A stretch of DNA of 64,000 bases from contig CM076654.1 in the NCBI GenBank assembly GCA_038496675.1, positions 11,569,297 to 11,633,296 on the forward strand, given 5' to 3'. The position numbers and the translations under genes are program-made. Shown piece by piece: positions 1-14,000 of this stretch. The notes beneath the pieces are model-generated. The model had not been told where the DNA came from, ran no database searches, and saw only the letters and a program-made list of their open reading frames with translations. The first letter of the stretch is position 1, and every line of letters begins with the position of its first letter. Source of the DNA: Rachycentron canadum. Its lineage: Eukaryota > Chordata > Actinopteri > Carangiformes > Rachycentridae.

Positions 1-44
1 GAGAGGAGAGGAGAGGAGAGGAGAGGAGAGGAGAGGAGAGGAGA
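1..44. repeat. (GAGAG)n pentanucleotide microsatellite
   Basis: Eight to nine perfect GAGAG units begin at the first base, so the array may extend to the left of the window. Confidence 0.95.
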
Positions 45-1889
45 TACAAGTTAAGGTAAACAAAAGAAAAGAAGATTTGGGCTTCAATACTTGAAGGTCA
101 AGGAAATAAAATGCAAAGCATTCAGACATGCCAAGTCACCTTCCCCTAGCGACAGAATGGATTACATCTGCTGATGAAAGTTAACAAAATTTGCAAGTTA
201 ATGACACAACATCGTAAGCAAAGAGGGCAAAGTATCTCCTCTTTCATATTCATGTTCTGCTGCCTTGTACCCTCAATCTCCTTCTCTCGTACTCCCCTTA
301 GTCTCGCCATCACTACTCTCGTTCATGTCTCTCTACACTAATTATTATTTTATCATTTTCGTGTTTCATGTCTATCTCTTACCATGGTCCTTGGAGGTAA
401 AACAGAGAGATGAATAATAAAAGAAAGGGAGAAAACCATACATATGCCATTGTGGACTGTAATTCACAGATAGGTCCTTGCAGCTGGCTTTGATCTTAGT
501 TTAGAGGTACTAATGGTGGGGTGTTAGGGGAGCTCTGGTCAGCCTTTTATATGTCTTTTGTGTATTTGTATTTGCATGTGTGTGTCTGTATAATATTGTT
601 GTATTTGATAAGGGTCACTCATCCATGTGGATTACAAGAAAACAACAGGGAGACATTGCTAATGGATTTTCTTTCAGCTCAACTTTCAGAGCTTACGGTG
701 TCACTTATATCCCTTTTTGGCATGTAAATGTATTATACCCCTTTAAAACATAGCAACAAATGGTATTAGTGAGAATTCACAAGAAAATATATTAAGCACC
801 ACAGAACAGCAACTTCCAAATAACTAATTCTATTGAAGTGGTGCTGACAAAACTTCAAAAAACTATAATTGTTTTGACCACAGGCACTTACCAAAGAGTT
901 GGAGGAATTATCACTCTGGCCTGGCATTGAAAAATTTACATTCAGCTGTTGATTGTGTTTCATCACGATCACTGATAACCTGCCCCAAGTCAAGCTCTCT
1001 GAAAATTACAATTACTGCAAATAAACCACCCAAATCACATTTACAAAACTTTTATGTTATAAAATAAATCTCAATAAATGAAGTTCTTCAAGTTTAAAAG
1101 ATAGTTTCACTTGTTACTATATTGCAATAGCTATTTGTTTTACATTCTAGTGTAAAAGTAGTTATACACAGTTATAAAAGACTGCATGACTGCACAGTTA
1201 AACCTTGTGCAGCTATTGCAACATGTCAGTGCTTTACTAAGTGACCATTACAGCTAATCACAGCTATAATGGTGTGGATGTAATTTTACTGGTTTCCCAA
1301 CATTCACACTGAGATGGCCCCATAGCCTGAGGTAAAACTTTAAGCAGGCAAAAGCATTTGAAGAGCAGAGTGATCCTCTTGAACAGGAGGATTAATGTGC
1401 GTAGTGTGTATGTGTGCATACAAAGAATATGATGGCAAATGCTCAAATGAGCCTCCCAGTATCCTCCTCCGAATGCAGAATCTGATTAAATTAACAAGAC
1501 AAAGTGATTACAGAGACCTTTTATAGGCGGAAAAGCATCCACTTTGAAATGATTTCATGGAGATGAAATAGAGCTGATTAAAACAAGGGAGTGAAGAATT
1601 TGTCAGTGGAGCCCTGTACTGTTTTGGTTCCAGATGAAATTATTTCATATTATTTTCTAACCCCTTACCCTTAGTGGTTTAAAACAATTTGATGCATTTA
1701 TAACTTGATCAGAGTAATGTCTGTCAGAGAAATAGCAACAAATTTCAGCTGTGTTATTCATGTGCTTTGTAACAATGAAATGCACTGGGGGTGATTTAAT
1801 ATACGAGAGTTCTGTGATGTAATCTTCGTCTTTATAGTGTTAAGTCATGTTATGCCATTTCTTCCTGTGTGTGTATGCATGTAACCCAC
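45..1889. other. ccser1 intron (left edge)
   Basis: AT-rich intronic DNA between the sixth coding exon and the next exon outside the window. No exon with similarity to the CCSER1 C-terminus and no known repeat was recognised. Confidence 0.7.
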
Positions 1890-2064
1890 CTCCTGCAGTG
1901 TCCGTCTCAGTCTTAAAAGCAGGGTTTTGACAGCAGTACAGTCCTGCTGCATCAGTCTGAGTGGAAGAGCCTCCAGCCCTGGGGGCAAGGACTCGTCTTC
2001 CCTCCCCAAACCCAGCCCGGAGCTCCAGTCAGCAGGAAGCAAGCTGGTGGGACGGCAGGGCTCC
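1890..2064 (-). CDS. ccser1: ccser1 sixth coding exon (QDCTAVKTLLL block), last in window
   Basis: The acceptor CTCTCCTCAAG ends at 2065. The donor GTGGGT starts at 1889. The exon is 175 nt, entering in phase 2 and leaving in phase 0. It encodes a linker ending LLPADWSSG, then ESLPPGLEALPLRLMQQDCT and AVKTLLLRLRRTLQE. Human CCSER1 reads SADWPLQG, then DSLPFRLMLQDCTAVKTLLL and KMKRVLQE. Exons encoding the coiled coil and C-terminus should lie to the left of base 1. Confidence 0.95.
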
Positions 2065-5000
2065 CTTGAGGAGAGATAGAGTGAAGGGAAAAGAGAGAAA
2101 TTGAGAGTTTTAATGTTAGTTTGAGTCAGTGTGAAAACTTGACCATTGAGTTGTCTTCATTGTTCTTCCTCTGTTCTCCACAGGCAACCAGCAAAATCTC
2201 ATCCTTGCCTTTGGTGGTTGCTGATGATAATGTCAAAATATCACCTGCCTCTGAATATTCTAATATTTCCCAGAATCGTGTGGGCTTTCATGTATACAAA
2301 CATAATTTAAACCAGTGATATTCAATGTCTGACCCACAAGCTTCATTCGGCACCAAGCCTTAATTGGAAGTAGCAAATAATAAGATAGTTCAGCCAATAC
2401 ACATAAGGTCTAAAATACTCAAAGGCACGGCTACAGCCACACTATACACACACAAGGTGGCAGCACAGGCTACTAACATGAGGTCAACACACCCCACCTC
2501 ACTGTGGCCTCACCAGTTTTGTGGACGTCTGGAGCACCACATTAGTGGATGTGCTACTGGATAAATAAATAAATAGAGGGCACGTGTGGGATCATTTGGA
2601 ATGATCAAAAAATATATACAGCAGACAGGAGGTTTGCTACTCAAATAGGGGAGAAACTTACACCTATCTGGCAATGCTGCTCACTTGCATAGAAGCCTTA
2701 CTAGTTTTGCTATTGCTGGGTCGCATAACATTCATTGCAAAATCAAAAAAAAAAAAAATTGTTTTCAAAGTCAAAAATCAAAAGGAGAGAACTGTGACAC
2801 ATGAAGAAAATTAAGAGCTGCCCTCATGAATCCAACCTTTTGCTTCCAGTTTCAGGCAAAGTAACGGTTTACAAATCACACAACAAAAGTTAAATACAGT
2901 GGACAATTAAATACATCACAAAAAACAATGGTTTCTGCTGATTATAATATTATAATTTGCATACATGCTGAGAGTAGTAGTGATGCACACACATCTGTGC
3001 TTCACATCTTCAATTTTACTACAGCTGTCACATGAAGACTTTGACATTTTACTCTTTGGTTCTTTGTAGAATTAAAAAAAAAGGGGGCTGGCAAAAAAAA
3101 AACAAAAAAAAAAAAAAAAACAACAGACCAGAGAAAAGAGAAGGAGGACAAAAGGACAGGCAGAAGAGAGATTTCTACAACAGCCAGGATGGAGACCAAG
3201 ACATGCAACACTCACAATACACAGCAGCTGCTCCACGGGATCCCCTGAGTATTTTTATTTGTTCACTTATTTCTACAATAAGTCTGTTTTAAGTTGATTT
3301 AAAACCAACAACAGAAATAGAAAAAATAAAAGCACATTCAAATGATTGTAGACACATGCACACTCTTTACTCACTTTACTTAGATCAAAGGGGCCAAAGC
3401 TCATAAATCCATCTTCTACTCCAGTGTCTCCTCATCATTATCAACTTAGAAGGATCCTCGTTGTCAAAAGCTTTGAATCATAATAGCCCAACGTGGCTGT
3501 GTGATCCTGTCTGCATGTCCTTTTCACTAATTTAGTGCTTTGTATTATTGCACGCTTACAATTATTCTGCTGGAAAAACGACCCAGTGTATGTGTTTGTG
3601 CATGCTGCTGATTGTATGACTGTTGGTGTGTGTGTGTGTCTGTGTGTGTGGGAGATCTCTCAGTTGGAACACTGCATATCAAACACCTTTTTAATTAATA
3701 AAGCTTTCAAAGTTAAGCGCAGCAGAGCTCCTGGCCACTTGACAGATAAAAGAGATGAAATCTCTTAAAAAAAAAAGATAAGTTCATAAGTCAGTGTTTA
3801 AGGCCTGGTTATTAACAAGCCACTGAACTGATGTCACTCTCTATTCCTCTATGCCGCAATGACACTTTAGTGGTGATGTGGGGTTGGATTTAGACACATG
3901 AGCACAAACAATAGGGGGAGATCAACCAAAGCACTCTTTTAATTATCTGTGCCATTTGAGAACGCAGTCCATTAAACAGTAAACAGGCCTATGGAGAAGT
4001 ATGTATCTGGTCTTTGGTGCATGGCCTCTATTCTTTGCCTTACCTTCAACACTTATTTAATACAGCAGAGTACAGGTACTAGGAGGAACTTTGAGCAGGA
4101 GTCAGGGTCGCTAAGTGTCACCACATTCATCATCTGTCTTTGCCCTCCAGCCAACACTAAAGCTCAATAAAGGCACCACAACTACAAACACTGACCTTAT
4201 CTATAAAAACTACGTCTTGATAGTCATTCATTGCTTGGAGCCCACGTTACTGGTTATGTCAAGTTTTAGAGTTGAAGTTTCACCAGAAGCATATTTTTTA
4301 ACTGCTTATGATGTAAGACTACTTTATATTCCACTTGCCATGAAAACAGTCTCAAAGCAAAGATCAAGATCTTCTTCTGTTGTGTGGTTTCAACTGAAGA
4401 ATTATGTGACTGATATTTTAATTCAGTCTGTTAAGTCTTACCTGGCCACTCATACATACAAAACTGCATTAGGAAAACAAATACAGCAGCTTACTTTATT
4501 GTCAGTTTGTGCAATTATGAATCTAACATCGGGGCAGTATAACAGCTGTTGTGATTTATAATTTCAATAAGTACTTTTTAATGATTTACTATATTCACTA
4601 TGTGATAATTATGAGGTAGTAAAATATGCATTCTCATTGTTGTATCATCATTGGCCCTTGGTTAACAGTTGTCTGTGGGTACATTTTGCACCCTTTTCAA
4701 ACAGCAATAATTATACATGGACACCAAATCTAAGATGGAATTATTCTTAATTTGGCCCAGATATGTTCATAGGTATGACTACTGTGAAGAAGCAAGTTAC
4801 TTAGCATGATTTAATGAAGACACTGGTAAGTGTGCAACTATAAATCTGAAATTCAAAAGCATTAACGGCGAAATAATCAACACTATTTGACTTTTAGAGA
4901 AAATAACCTCAATCCCGAGTTCAATAAATGCTGAAAAGTGAGTCTTTAAAAAGCAGAGTGTGTCCTTTTTCAGCTGACAACAATTAAAATGCAGTTGCAG

Positions 5001-7662
5001 TCAGCTTTTCAATCAATAACAATGTGTATGATGACTCTTACTTGGCCCAAAGAGAGTTTCCAAATGTCAAAACTGGGAACACAACAAAAGTCCAATGAAT
5101 CTTCGGCTTCAAGGCCAATGTTCTCTCAAAGAGTAAAACTATTAGCAGATTGTGTTCCTTTCTCATAAGCACAGAATGATAAAATTTTTTTCTCATGTTA
5201 ATTGGTTGTGATGCCCTCCACTAAGTTATCAAATCAAATACTCTGGAAACACAATAACATTTATACATATAAACTATCATACAGACATTAAAACAAGCAA
5301 ACATTCCCAGTTAGATTATTAACTTAACTATAGTAATAGAATAAAGCTAAATGTGACATATGATTTTCCACATATGTCAGATAATATACGATCTTTATTT
5401 TTTAAGATCTTATTTCCCCCATACCTAGTTGAATGATTTCAGGATGTCAAACAAAGAGTGCCACCAAGAAACTGAAAAAACAACTGAAACTTTCAACCGA
5501 TTGATCAAACGAGTTTGAATAAGCTAAATTCCTGCATTAACATTTCTCTGCCACGTTGTGATATTTTGACAGAAGTGCATAAAGGGGTATGTGTATTTCA
5601 CCTTCTTTATGACATTTTCTAAAGGTGAGATGAGAAATACCAACCTCCTGTCTGAAAACCAACCAGCAAGCTCACAGTCTGCATAGCAAAAAAAAGTAAG
5701 AGTGGGAGGGGTGGCAGTAAAGAGAGGCAGATATAATCGCCGAAATGAGGAGCTCTTTATCATCCACAGACTTGTGCTCACTTTGACTGATAGCCATTTA
5801 GAGGAGAGGTGAGAAGAAATTAGATGCCTTTTGTCCCATTCTCCCAGAAAAATAACCAAGTAAACAGAGGTTGGGAGCATTAAGTCAGACAGCAATTTCT
5901 TAAAGGAAAAATGTTGTTTGAGCAGAACAAGGACATATCACTAAAATATCGATCAACGTAAGGCACCACAAAGACTCCTCACTTGAGAGGTCACACCGAA
6001 TTGCTCCGTCATTTGCCCTCATACCGAATTCTTCACATGTTGACTATCGTGCCCTGCTTTCTTCTTTTCACCATCATCCATCCGCCTTCTTCCACTACAC
6101 CTCTCTCTGTCTACCCCTCCCTCTGTTCATCAATCTTTAACTCTGTCTCTGTCATACTTTTCTTTGTTCACCTGTGCTTTCCTCATCTGCTCCTCCCACC
6201 CTACCCTTCGCCTGAGCCCTTGTCTTCTGTCTCCATAACCCCCCCCCCCAAAAAAATAAAAAATACCTTGACAACCTCTACACTAAACTGATGCAGTATC
6301 AAAGCCTCAGGTGTCCCCCCAAGGGATTCCGCTGAGCACCTCAGACAAATGTCGATGAAGCCTCGTGTCTTTTGAGGACAGGTGAGCTCTGTCTGTCAAG
6401 CAGCCATGGGTGCTTTTTCCCTCTTAAACTGTAGCTTTTGACCTGTTTGGCATCTGAAGTTAGCATGAACCTTCTACATTTATTTCTCTGTTGGTCCATC
6501 TTGCTATCTAGATGAGATGAATCAAGTGTAAATAAATGACATATGATCAATCATGAGTTGTTCTCCCTGACAGCTTGTGTCAAGTGGCAGAGCGCAGTGC
6601 CATAAGAAAGTTTTTTTCTCTCTCAAAGTTGTTTTTCTTTTCTTTTTGTTTGTTTGTTTGTTTTTTCTGATTTTCTATCTCTGTTTATCTGAGCCTGACA
6701 CTACAGCCCTTTCTCTAGCTTTCACCAGAGTTCAAGTTTGGATTCTTCTTATACCTACATGATGCACATCAAATCCACAGAGTGATAAGAAAACGAGTGG
6801 GAGAAGGGTTCAAACAGTTCACCTCCCCTGAAAAAAATAATCATAGTGGTGCCCTTATGGAAAGCATTTACTGTTTCGGGGGACGAAAAGTAGAATATTT
6901 CTCGTTAAACTGAGCAGCTGAGGGCTGTAAATGTGTGGGCAACATTTTTTTAAAAAATGGGAATACCACTAAATCTCACTCTCACAGTCATTTCTGGGTC
7001 CACTGCCAGGCCGTCTGTAGCATGCACACAAATGGCATTTGTGTGGTGATTTTATTATTTCAACAAATTAGTCAACCTTATCTCCAATGAAAAACTGCAA
7101 CAATTTGCAAACTTATTTCCAATAGAATTATATTGTATGTGCTGGCAATATTCAGTGCCAATGCAGCAAGTAGATCCTGTAGTGCACGGCAAACTTAAGG
7201 ATGTGAGTTTTTTCGGGTAAGAAAGCTGCACAAAATCCTTGACTTTGATAACAGCTCATTCTGCAACAATTAAACGTGACCACAGAGTTACTTTAAACTC
7301 AGCAATGTGCTAATACCTTGATCTAGCAGATACTGTAGGAATTAAACAATGAAAACATTACAACACATTTGGCAGAAGTGAAGAATAGCTTTGTATTTTT
7401 CAAAGAGTTGTACAGCAATGGGCTATTTTCTTCCACTGATGTTAAAATCTTCTGTGGTTTGAATTTTGGACTTGAAATCTACCTTCAGAAGTTTCAGTAG
7501 AATGGCCCAGGATACCTGTTGAAATGAAAAAAAAAAAAAAAACCCAAACAAACCCTGGTTTCACTGAGAGACAAATAACCAAGCGGTTATTTCAGTTACA
7601 GCAGCATCAGCAAAGACTCCTGAGCTCCTGTTGTTGTGTATGTGGTGTATGCAAGTGCATGG

Positions 7663-7698
<36 letters not shown>

Positions 7699-8013
7699 CT
7701 ACATGACTATGTCAAAGCTGATATTTTTGACTGCAGTAACAGAATAGACAAAGTTGTTTTCCAGCTAAGCACTAGGTAATAACCCCACACATATGCTTCC
7801 AGGAGCGTTCACACACACACACCAGGAAGTGCACAGCACAGTTGAAGACAAGTCTGTTCAGTGATGATAGATGTTATACAGGCAGGGAGGCCGTTCCTCT
7901 ACTCAGGGTCATCCGTCTTTTCACTGTCATGAGCCGATAGCCCAACACTCTCGCTCTATTTCTCTTTTTTACAGCTCGCTCACTCTTTCTCTCTATCTCA
8001 CATACACACATGC

Positions 8014-8053
<40 letters not shown>

Positions 8054-11000
8054 CTGAACAGGTTATATGTGCGTGAGTGCAGAGACTAGGACTCTGAGAT
8101 ATGAGTCAATTAGAAGATTACACAAGTGGACAAAGTGCTAATTTGAAATCATAAAGATGTAGTATGACACCAGCTGGTGGCTAAAAGTGGTACTACAAGA
8201 CTATGTCGTACAGAGCTAATTACAACTGAATACATGGATTAAAGTGCAATTTGACATCCCTCTACAGTCTTCTAAGACCAATTACACAAAGGAAGGAAAC
8301 GTAAACTGGGACAGAGCAAGAAAAATTCCCCCTTCCTTTGCATTGTTTGTCTTTTGCTCTTGTTCTCACAATACTGTAATTTTTTTCCCCCTTCATTCCT
8401 TTTTATTCCTACTTTATTTTCACCTGCACATGTCCTCTCCTTTCAACATATACTTTTTTCACCTTTTTTCTTTCCCTCCCCTGCACTCTCCTCTCCATCC
8501 TTGTGACTCACTCCTCTCAGAAGCCATTTCTCAACAGCAGCGTTAGAAGTGATCCATTTCACCAACCTGAAAAAGCCAATTATCTGCCCTTTTATGACTT
8601 TCATTATTTTACCACTCACACAAGGTTATATTACTGGGCCCTCCGCTCCCGGCATTGACACAAATCTGCACATCTACATGAGTATGCATAGCCACATAGG
8701 CAATAAACAAAACGCACAGCGCCAATAACAAAGAAACACACATTCGATGTCTGGGTTTGTATAATGTTCAGTTCAGTGTGTGAAGTCACAAATAATGATG
8801 GCTCAACAGATAAATTATGTGTGATTGAAGGGTATTATCTTTAGCAGCAGTAAAGAGCAGTGGGACGCACCCTTTACAATCAGCAATATTAAGACTGCAT
8901 TGTTTAAGGAGTAATAATAATAAAGGACACTTTCACACTGAGACATGGTGAGAAAGACAGTCACTCCCCTATGCCAACTTTTCCCTCATTAAATTTTTAC
9001 TGACATTGAGGAACATATTTATGGGGACAATCCAATATACAGTATGTCTGCGTCTGTCTGTGTAAATGTTGGTAATGGAGACATACGTGCATCATGTGAA
9101 TGCTGGTGTGCATGCTCAAGTCAAGTACGACAGAATACCACAGCTATGGGAGAATGATTGTGCCCATTTGTCACTCCTTCTTTCCACCTGACAGACACAG
9201 GGTACTCATTTGCATTCCGCACCTGAGGCTACGGATGTTTAATGCTGCCATTAAACTCATCTCCGACATAAAGTGCATCTGTGACTAAAGAGTGAGCACA
9301 AGCCAAGCTCCAGGCAGTGAATCTAATGGTGAATTTAAGTCTTCAGACACTGAAAGGAAGAGAATATAAAACTAATGTAATATGGCAGGGGTAAGTTTCT
9401 GATTAACCTAATTGTCCTTTCTTCTTTCCTTTGCTCTCTGCACTCTGAATCTGCACTTCTTTCAAAATAAATCTATGGTTTTTCTGTAATTTTTATACTA
9501 TTCTTCTCACCCTGACTTGTGTCTTATAACTAATGAGACCCTCTGCTACCTCAACATCTGTGGGTATCATGGTGTTAATCCCATACAAAAGCACCTTTTT
9601 GTGGCAGAGCAAAAGAGTTATCAGAGCTTACTCACACTAATTACTACCAAAACTTGGTATTGCTTAGAGAGATCTATTTCCTGGCAGATATTGGTCCCAT
9701 GTGTCACATTACATTTTCCTGTTTCAGAGAACACTGCCAAGTCAAGTCAAGTTCAAGCACCAGTTCACAACAGAGGTTATCTCAAGGCACTTTCGAAATG
9801 GAGCAGGTCTAAACCTTCATGATATAAAATTATTTACAGAGACCCAACAGTTCCCACCGAGAGCTAGCACTTGGCGACAGTGGCAAGAAAAAACTTCCTT
9901 TTAAGAGGCAGAGACCTTAAGCAGAACCAGACTCGGGGTGGGCGACCATCTGCCTTAACAGGTTGGGTTCAGACAGACAGAGGACAGAGAGAGAGAGGCA
10001 GAGAGAGGGGGAGAAAACAGGGGAGAGGATCACATGCAGTAATAGTATTAATAACAACAATAGTGTTAATGGTAACTGTAATGCTATAAGAGATATAAGT
10101 CTCGTAAAATGTTAGCTAGTAATGGTAGTAGTTATTATTATTTGCCAAACCAAACCTGGATTTTTCCTGGTGTTTATGCCTTAAAATGACATTCCACTAA
10201 ACTACAACATCCTCACTTAAAAACTCACTACTCTTCCTACCACCAAGAGTGTGAGCCCCATTAAATCTGAGATGTGTTTATGACCACTATAGGACTTTTG
10301 TTTTTGTGTTTGCTCCTTTAATTGTTTGTCATTTCAATGAGAAGTGAATAAAAAAAGCATAGATGCCAAAGGTGACAACAGATCACAAAAGCAACTACTG
10401 GCTGACTAATGTTGATTTTTTTTTTTCTTATAAACTAAAATCAACAAATCCATGTTAAAAAATGCAAATTCATCACCCAAAGGGAATTATTTTTTGGAAT
10501 TATTATTTGGAGGGCACATTAATGTTTATCTATTGTATTCATTACTTAAGAAAGTGATCATTTTTGCACTTTTTATTCTAAAGCCCTGATAAGAAAGGAC
10601 TAAAATTTCAGTTTCCTTATTATGTGTTTAGATTGTGTTTATTCAAGAAACCTCAGCCTTATTGTACTTTACCTGACCCTCCAGCTACAAGAAGCTGTGT
10701 GCAAATGTTCAGGCGAAATTTGCAAATGAAATATTACAGTAACGCCACGAGAATCTGCTTTATGTAGTATGTACTAGTAAGTGTATGATAATGTATTCTA
10801 AATCTAAATTGGTAATATGTATCACAGTAGGGAGTTGCTAAGATTATCCTGTCAATCCAACAGTACAGAGTTAAACAGAGCTCACATCATTGAAGATGCA
10901 TTATAAACATAGGGTTTTCTGTAGTAAACAGTGGAGAGAAAACACGGGGGTGTATCTGTACACTTAAGCTGCAAATTCCCATCCTAGGACATGTTTTTGG

Positions 11001-14000
11001 TAAGTGGACAAACATAGTGTGTAGCTAATGTTTTATGATGACAGTGTGTAACAACATCAACTACACCAAAATAAATTAAAATGCTGTCTCCCTCTCTCCT
11101 TTTCATCTCATTTCCTCTTGTCACTGTCAGGCTGCCTAATTTCCTTTCACAGAGCCAAATATATTATCTGAGATGAGTCACATTCCTGATTTGTTGTTAG
11201 CATCACAGATGAACAAATGTTTCCATGCTGAGTCAATGTAAGGTAGAATGATTTGCATTACAGTGACCCTGTGTGCATGCCATCACAAATTCTGCACTCA
11301 AAACAAATCTGTGTCAAATAGTTTTCAAATGCTCACAACTGATATTCACCAATTCTAAATAAATGTCTCCTTATTAAATGTGAATCGTTAGTGAGTTGGT
11401 GCACATAAACACTTTTTCCAGTTTACAATGACCTGCATAAAATCTGGATCAGATTAAATGAATTGTAAATGTGCAAAGTTTCCAGGAATAAACTTCTATA
11501 ATCCAGGATACAAATGTTTTTGTGCTGTTTTCACTGTAACACTGAAATATGGTGTATATGTATGCACAGAGCAACACTGGTGACTATAAAGAGGCAAATA
11601 ATTGTTTATTCGAAATAGCTGTGAGTTGCCTAATTAGGTATCATACTTATAGAAGGCTATAATGAAAAGGAGATGCTAACTTTGATTGTGTACTCCATAT
11701 GTAATTTGTTGTACCCTTACACAAGTTAATAATATTATCTGAAAAGTATGAAATATGTCTGTATCACTAGTGCTGGGAAAATAGTTAAAGTTCACAAATA
11801 CGCCTACTGACATCTCTAAAGCTCATTAATTAAATATGTTGGATTTCTTTTGTTTTATACAGATCTAGAGAGAAAGTAAAAACTACACTTTCTTGATGAG
11901 CAAAAGTTTATCCAGCTGCCCGGCCCCACTGTGCAGCATCTCCAGCCATAGCATGGGCTGCCAGATATGGTCAGTGAGCACAGGTTTTAGGGTTTTGTCT
12001 TTGAACAGATACATTGGAACCAAACCTAGCAACATGACTGTGATGACAAGACTTGAGGATGCTGTGCACAGTCACTGTATCCAGCTAATCCAGCTACTAT
12101 TTGCCAAGAAACATAAGACATTCACAGACATGAACGAGGGAGCTTTTATCAGCAACACGTTCTCATGGGAAATAGAAAGTTCAGAGTATGCTTTTGGTCA
12201 GTGGTAGAGGGAAACAAATAGGGGGAGAAATATCATTTATATAATATCAGCATTTTGTCCCAAATTTTCTTAGAACCATGCTCTATTGTAAGCATGTTGT
12301 ATGAAAAATACACTTATGATCAACATACATTATGCTGTTATCCACAACAATAAAACAAAAAGAGAGGCAGACAATGCGTGAAGAACCAAAAACAAAAGTT
12401 TACAAAAGTGGTATTAAAATATCCTCCATATACTGCAAAACGACAGTTCATTGAAAGTTCAAGAAAACAAACATTCATGTCTTACAATCTGCTAACATAA
12501 GAGTGACCATCACCAAAAGTGAATACCACTCTAATAATTCCTTTACTTTCTAGAAAAGACCAAAAGCCAAAAGAAAAAACTTAATGGAAAGAAAGGGACT
12601 GATTTATTCATTGCCAATCTAATGTTTTTCTCTGTGTTACTAATCCGAACCACACGTTCTCACTCAAAGCAAGAGTAAGAACTGAAAGCCAACACTAATT
12701 AGTCTCCCTGTGTTGAACATTTAATAAACCTAATAGGGTGATGTAAATTAGAAGCTAACATCGGCAATGCACAAAAGAAATATGCACAACAGATGCACGC
12801 TACAGGATTTTGAACATGTTTAGCCTATTAGGCAGGGATGAAAATTTAAAATGTCTCAGCATATAGCCCTTGCCTTTCCTCTGAGGCATGATGAGAGACC
12901 CTTAGAGTGCCGTGAAGAGTATGATGATCTGTGGGCACAGACTGTGAGTACAATAAAACTATCCCCCTCAAAAGAATGGGTCAGAAACATAGAGAAATTA
13001 CTGACAAATATTCTCTGTTATACGTGTACAATGTAAACTCAAATTACCTGTACCAACCACTGAAATTGCAGTTTACATCCATGTCTGTCCTGGGTTCATC
13101 AAATATACTGCACATATAATGTAAACTGCATGTTTAATAAAAGGTATTACATTTATTTGATGTTATCAACAGATGAATTTGTGAGCTATGGCCAAAAACA
13201 TGTCTTGTAAGGTCACAGTGACCTTGACTTTTTAACCACCAAACTCTAATCAGTTCTTCCTTGAGCCCAAATGGATGTTTGTAACAGATTAAGGGTGTTA
13301 TAATATACTGGTAGTGATATTCAAAAAACAAAATATTGATATCATGTTAATCACACATGATAACATCATGATTGTAGATACTTGGCCTTGTGGATGAGTT
13401 TCTCTAGATGGCTTTTTACTGTCCATTAAGTGTAATTGTTATTTTTATTCACTGACTCATTCTCCTCATCCCTAGACTCAGATTTGAGTCGAATTCATTT
13501 GCCAAAAAAGAGACAAAACAGCATCATTATTGCTATTTTGCCCAATTCTTTTTGCCACAATAATTGAAGTGTAGTGAAGCCTCATGCCAGATGCAATGTA
13601 ATTCCCCCTGATGGTTTTGACATATTGCATATGGACGTGAAGTCACAGTGACCTTGACCTGTGGCCAATCACACCAAAATTTGATCAGTTCATCCTTGAG
13701 CTCCAGTGAACATTTGTGCCAAACTTGAAGAAACTATCTCGAGGCGATATCGTGAATCACAAGAATGGGACAGGTGGATGGACAATCTGAGAGAACAATA
13801 AAAGCAGTTCAAAAACCACAGATTAATATAAAATAAAAAATGTCATCACTGCTTGTTGGATTAATAAATTTTGAATTATTTGGCATAATCTGCATATTGA
13901 ACAGAGAGGGAGGAGATAATCTATTCTGTGTTCCCACTAACTCCCCCTTACGCTGTGTGTGTCTGTGTGTCTGAAAATCATGCTGCAGTGCATTTTATCT

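Noticed and set aside
4115..4561. Open frame of 148 codons on the plus strand in a ccser1 intron
   Set aside because: No recognisable domain, no splice context, composition like surrounding intron, and length within the range expected by chance in a 64-kb window.
6045..6250. C/T-rich plus-strand stretch as a promoter or polypyrimidine regulatory tract
   Set aside because: No exon, acceptor use or start site could be linked to it; ordinary biased intron sequence is enough to explain it.
9517..10089. Overlapping plus-strand open frames
   Set aside because: They lie inside the dispersed percomorph repeat and encode nothing recognisable.
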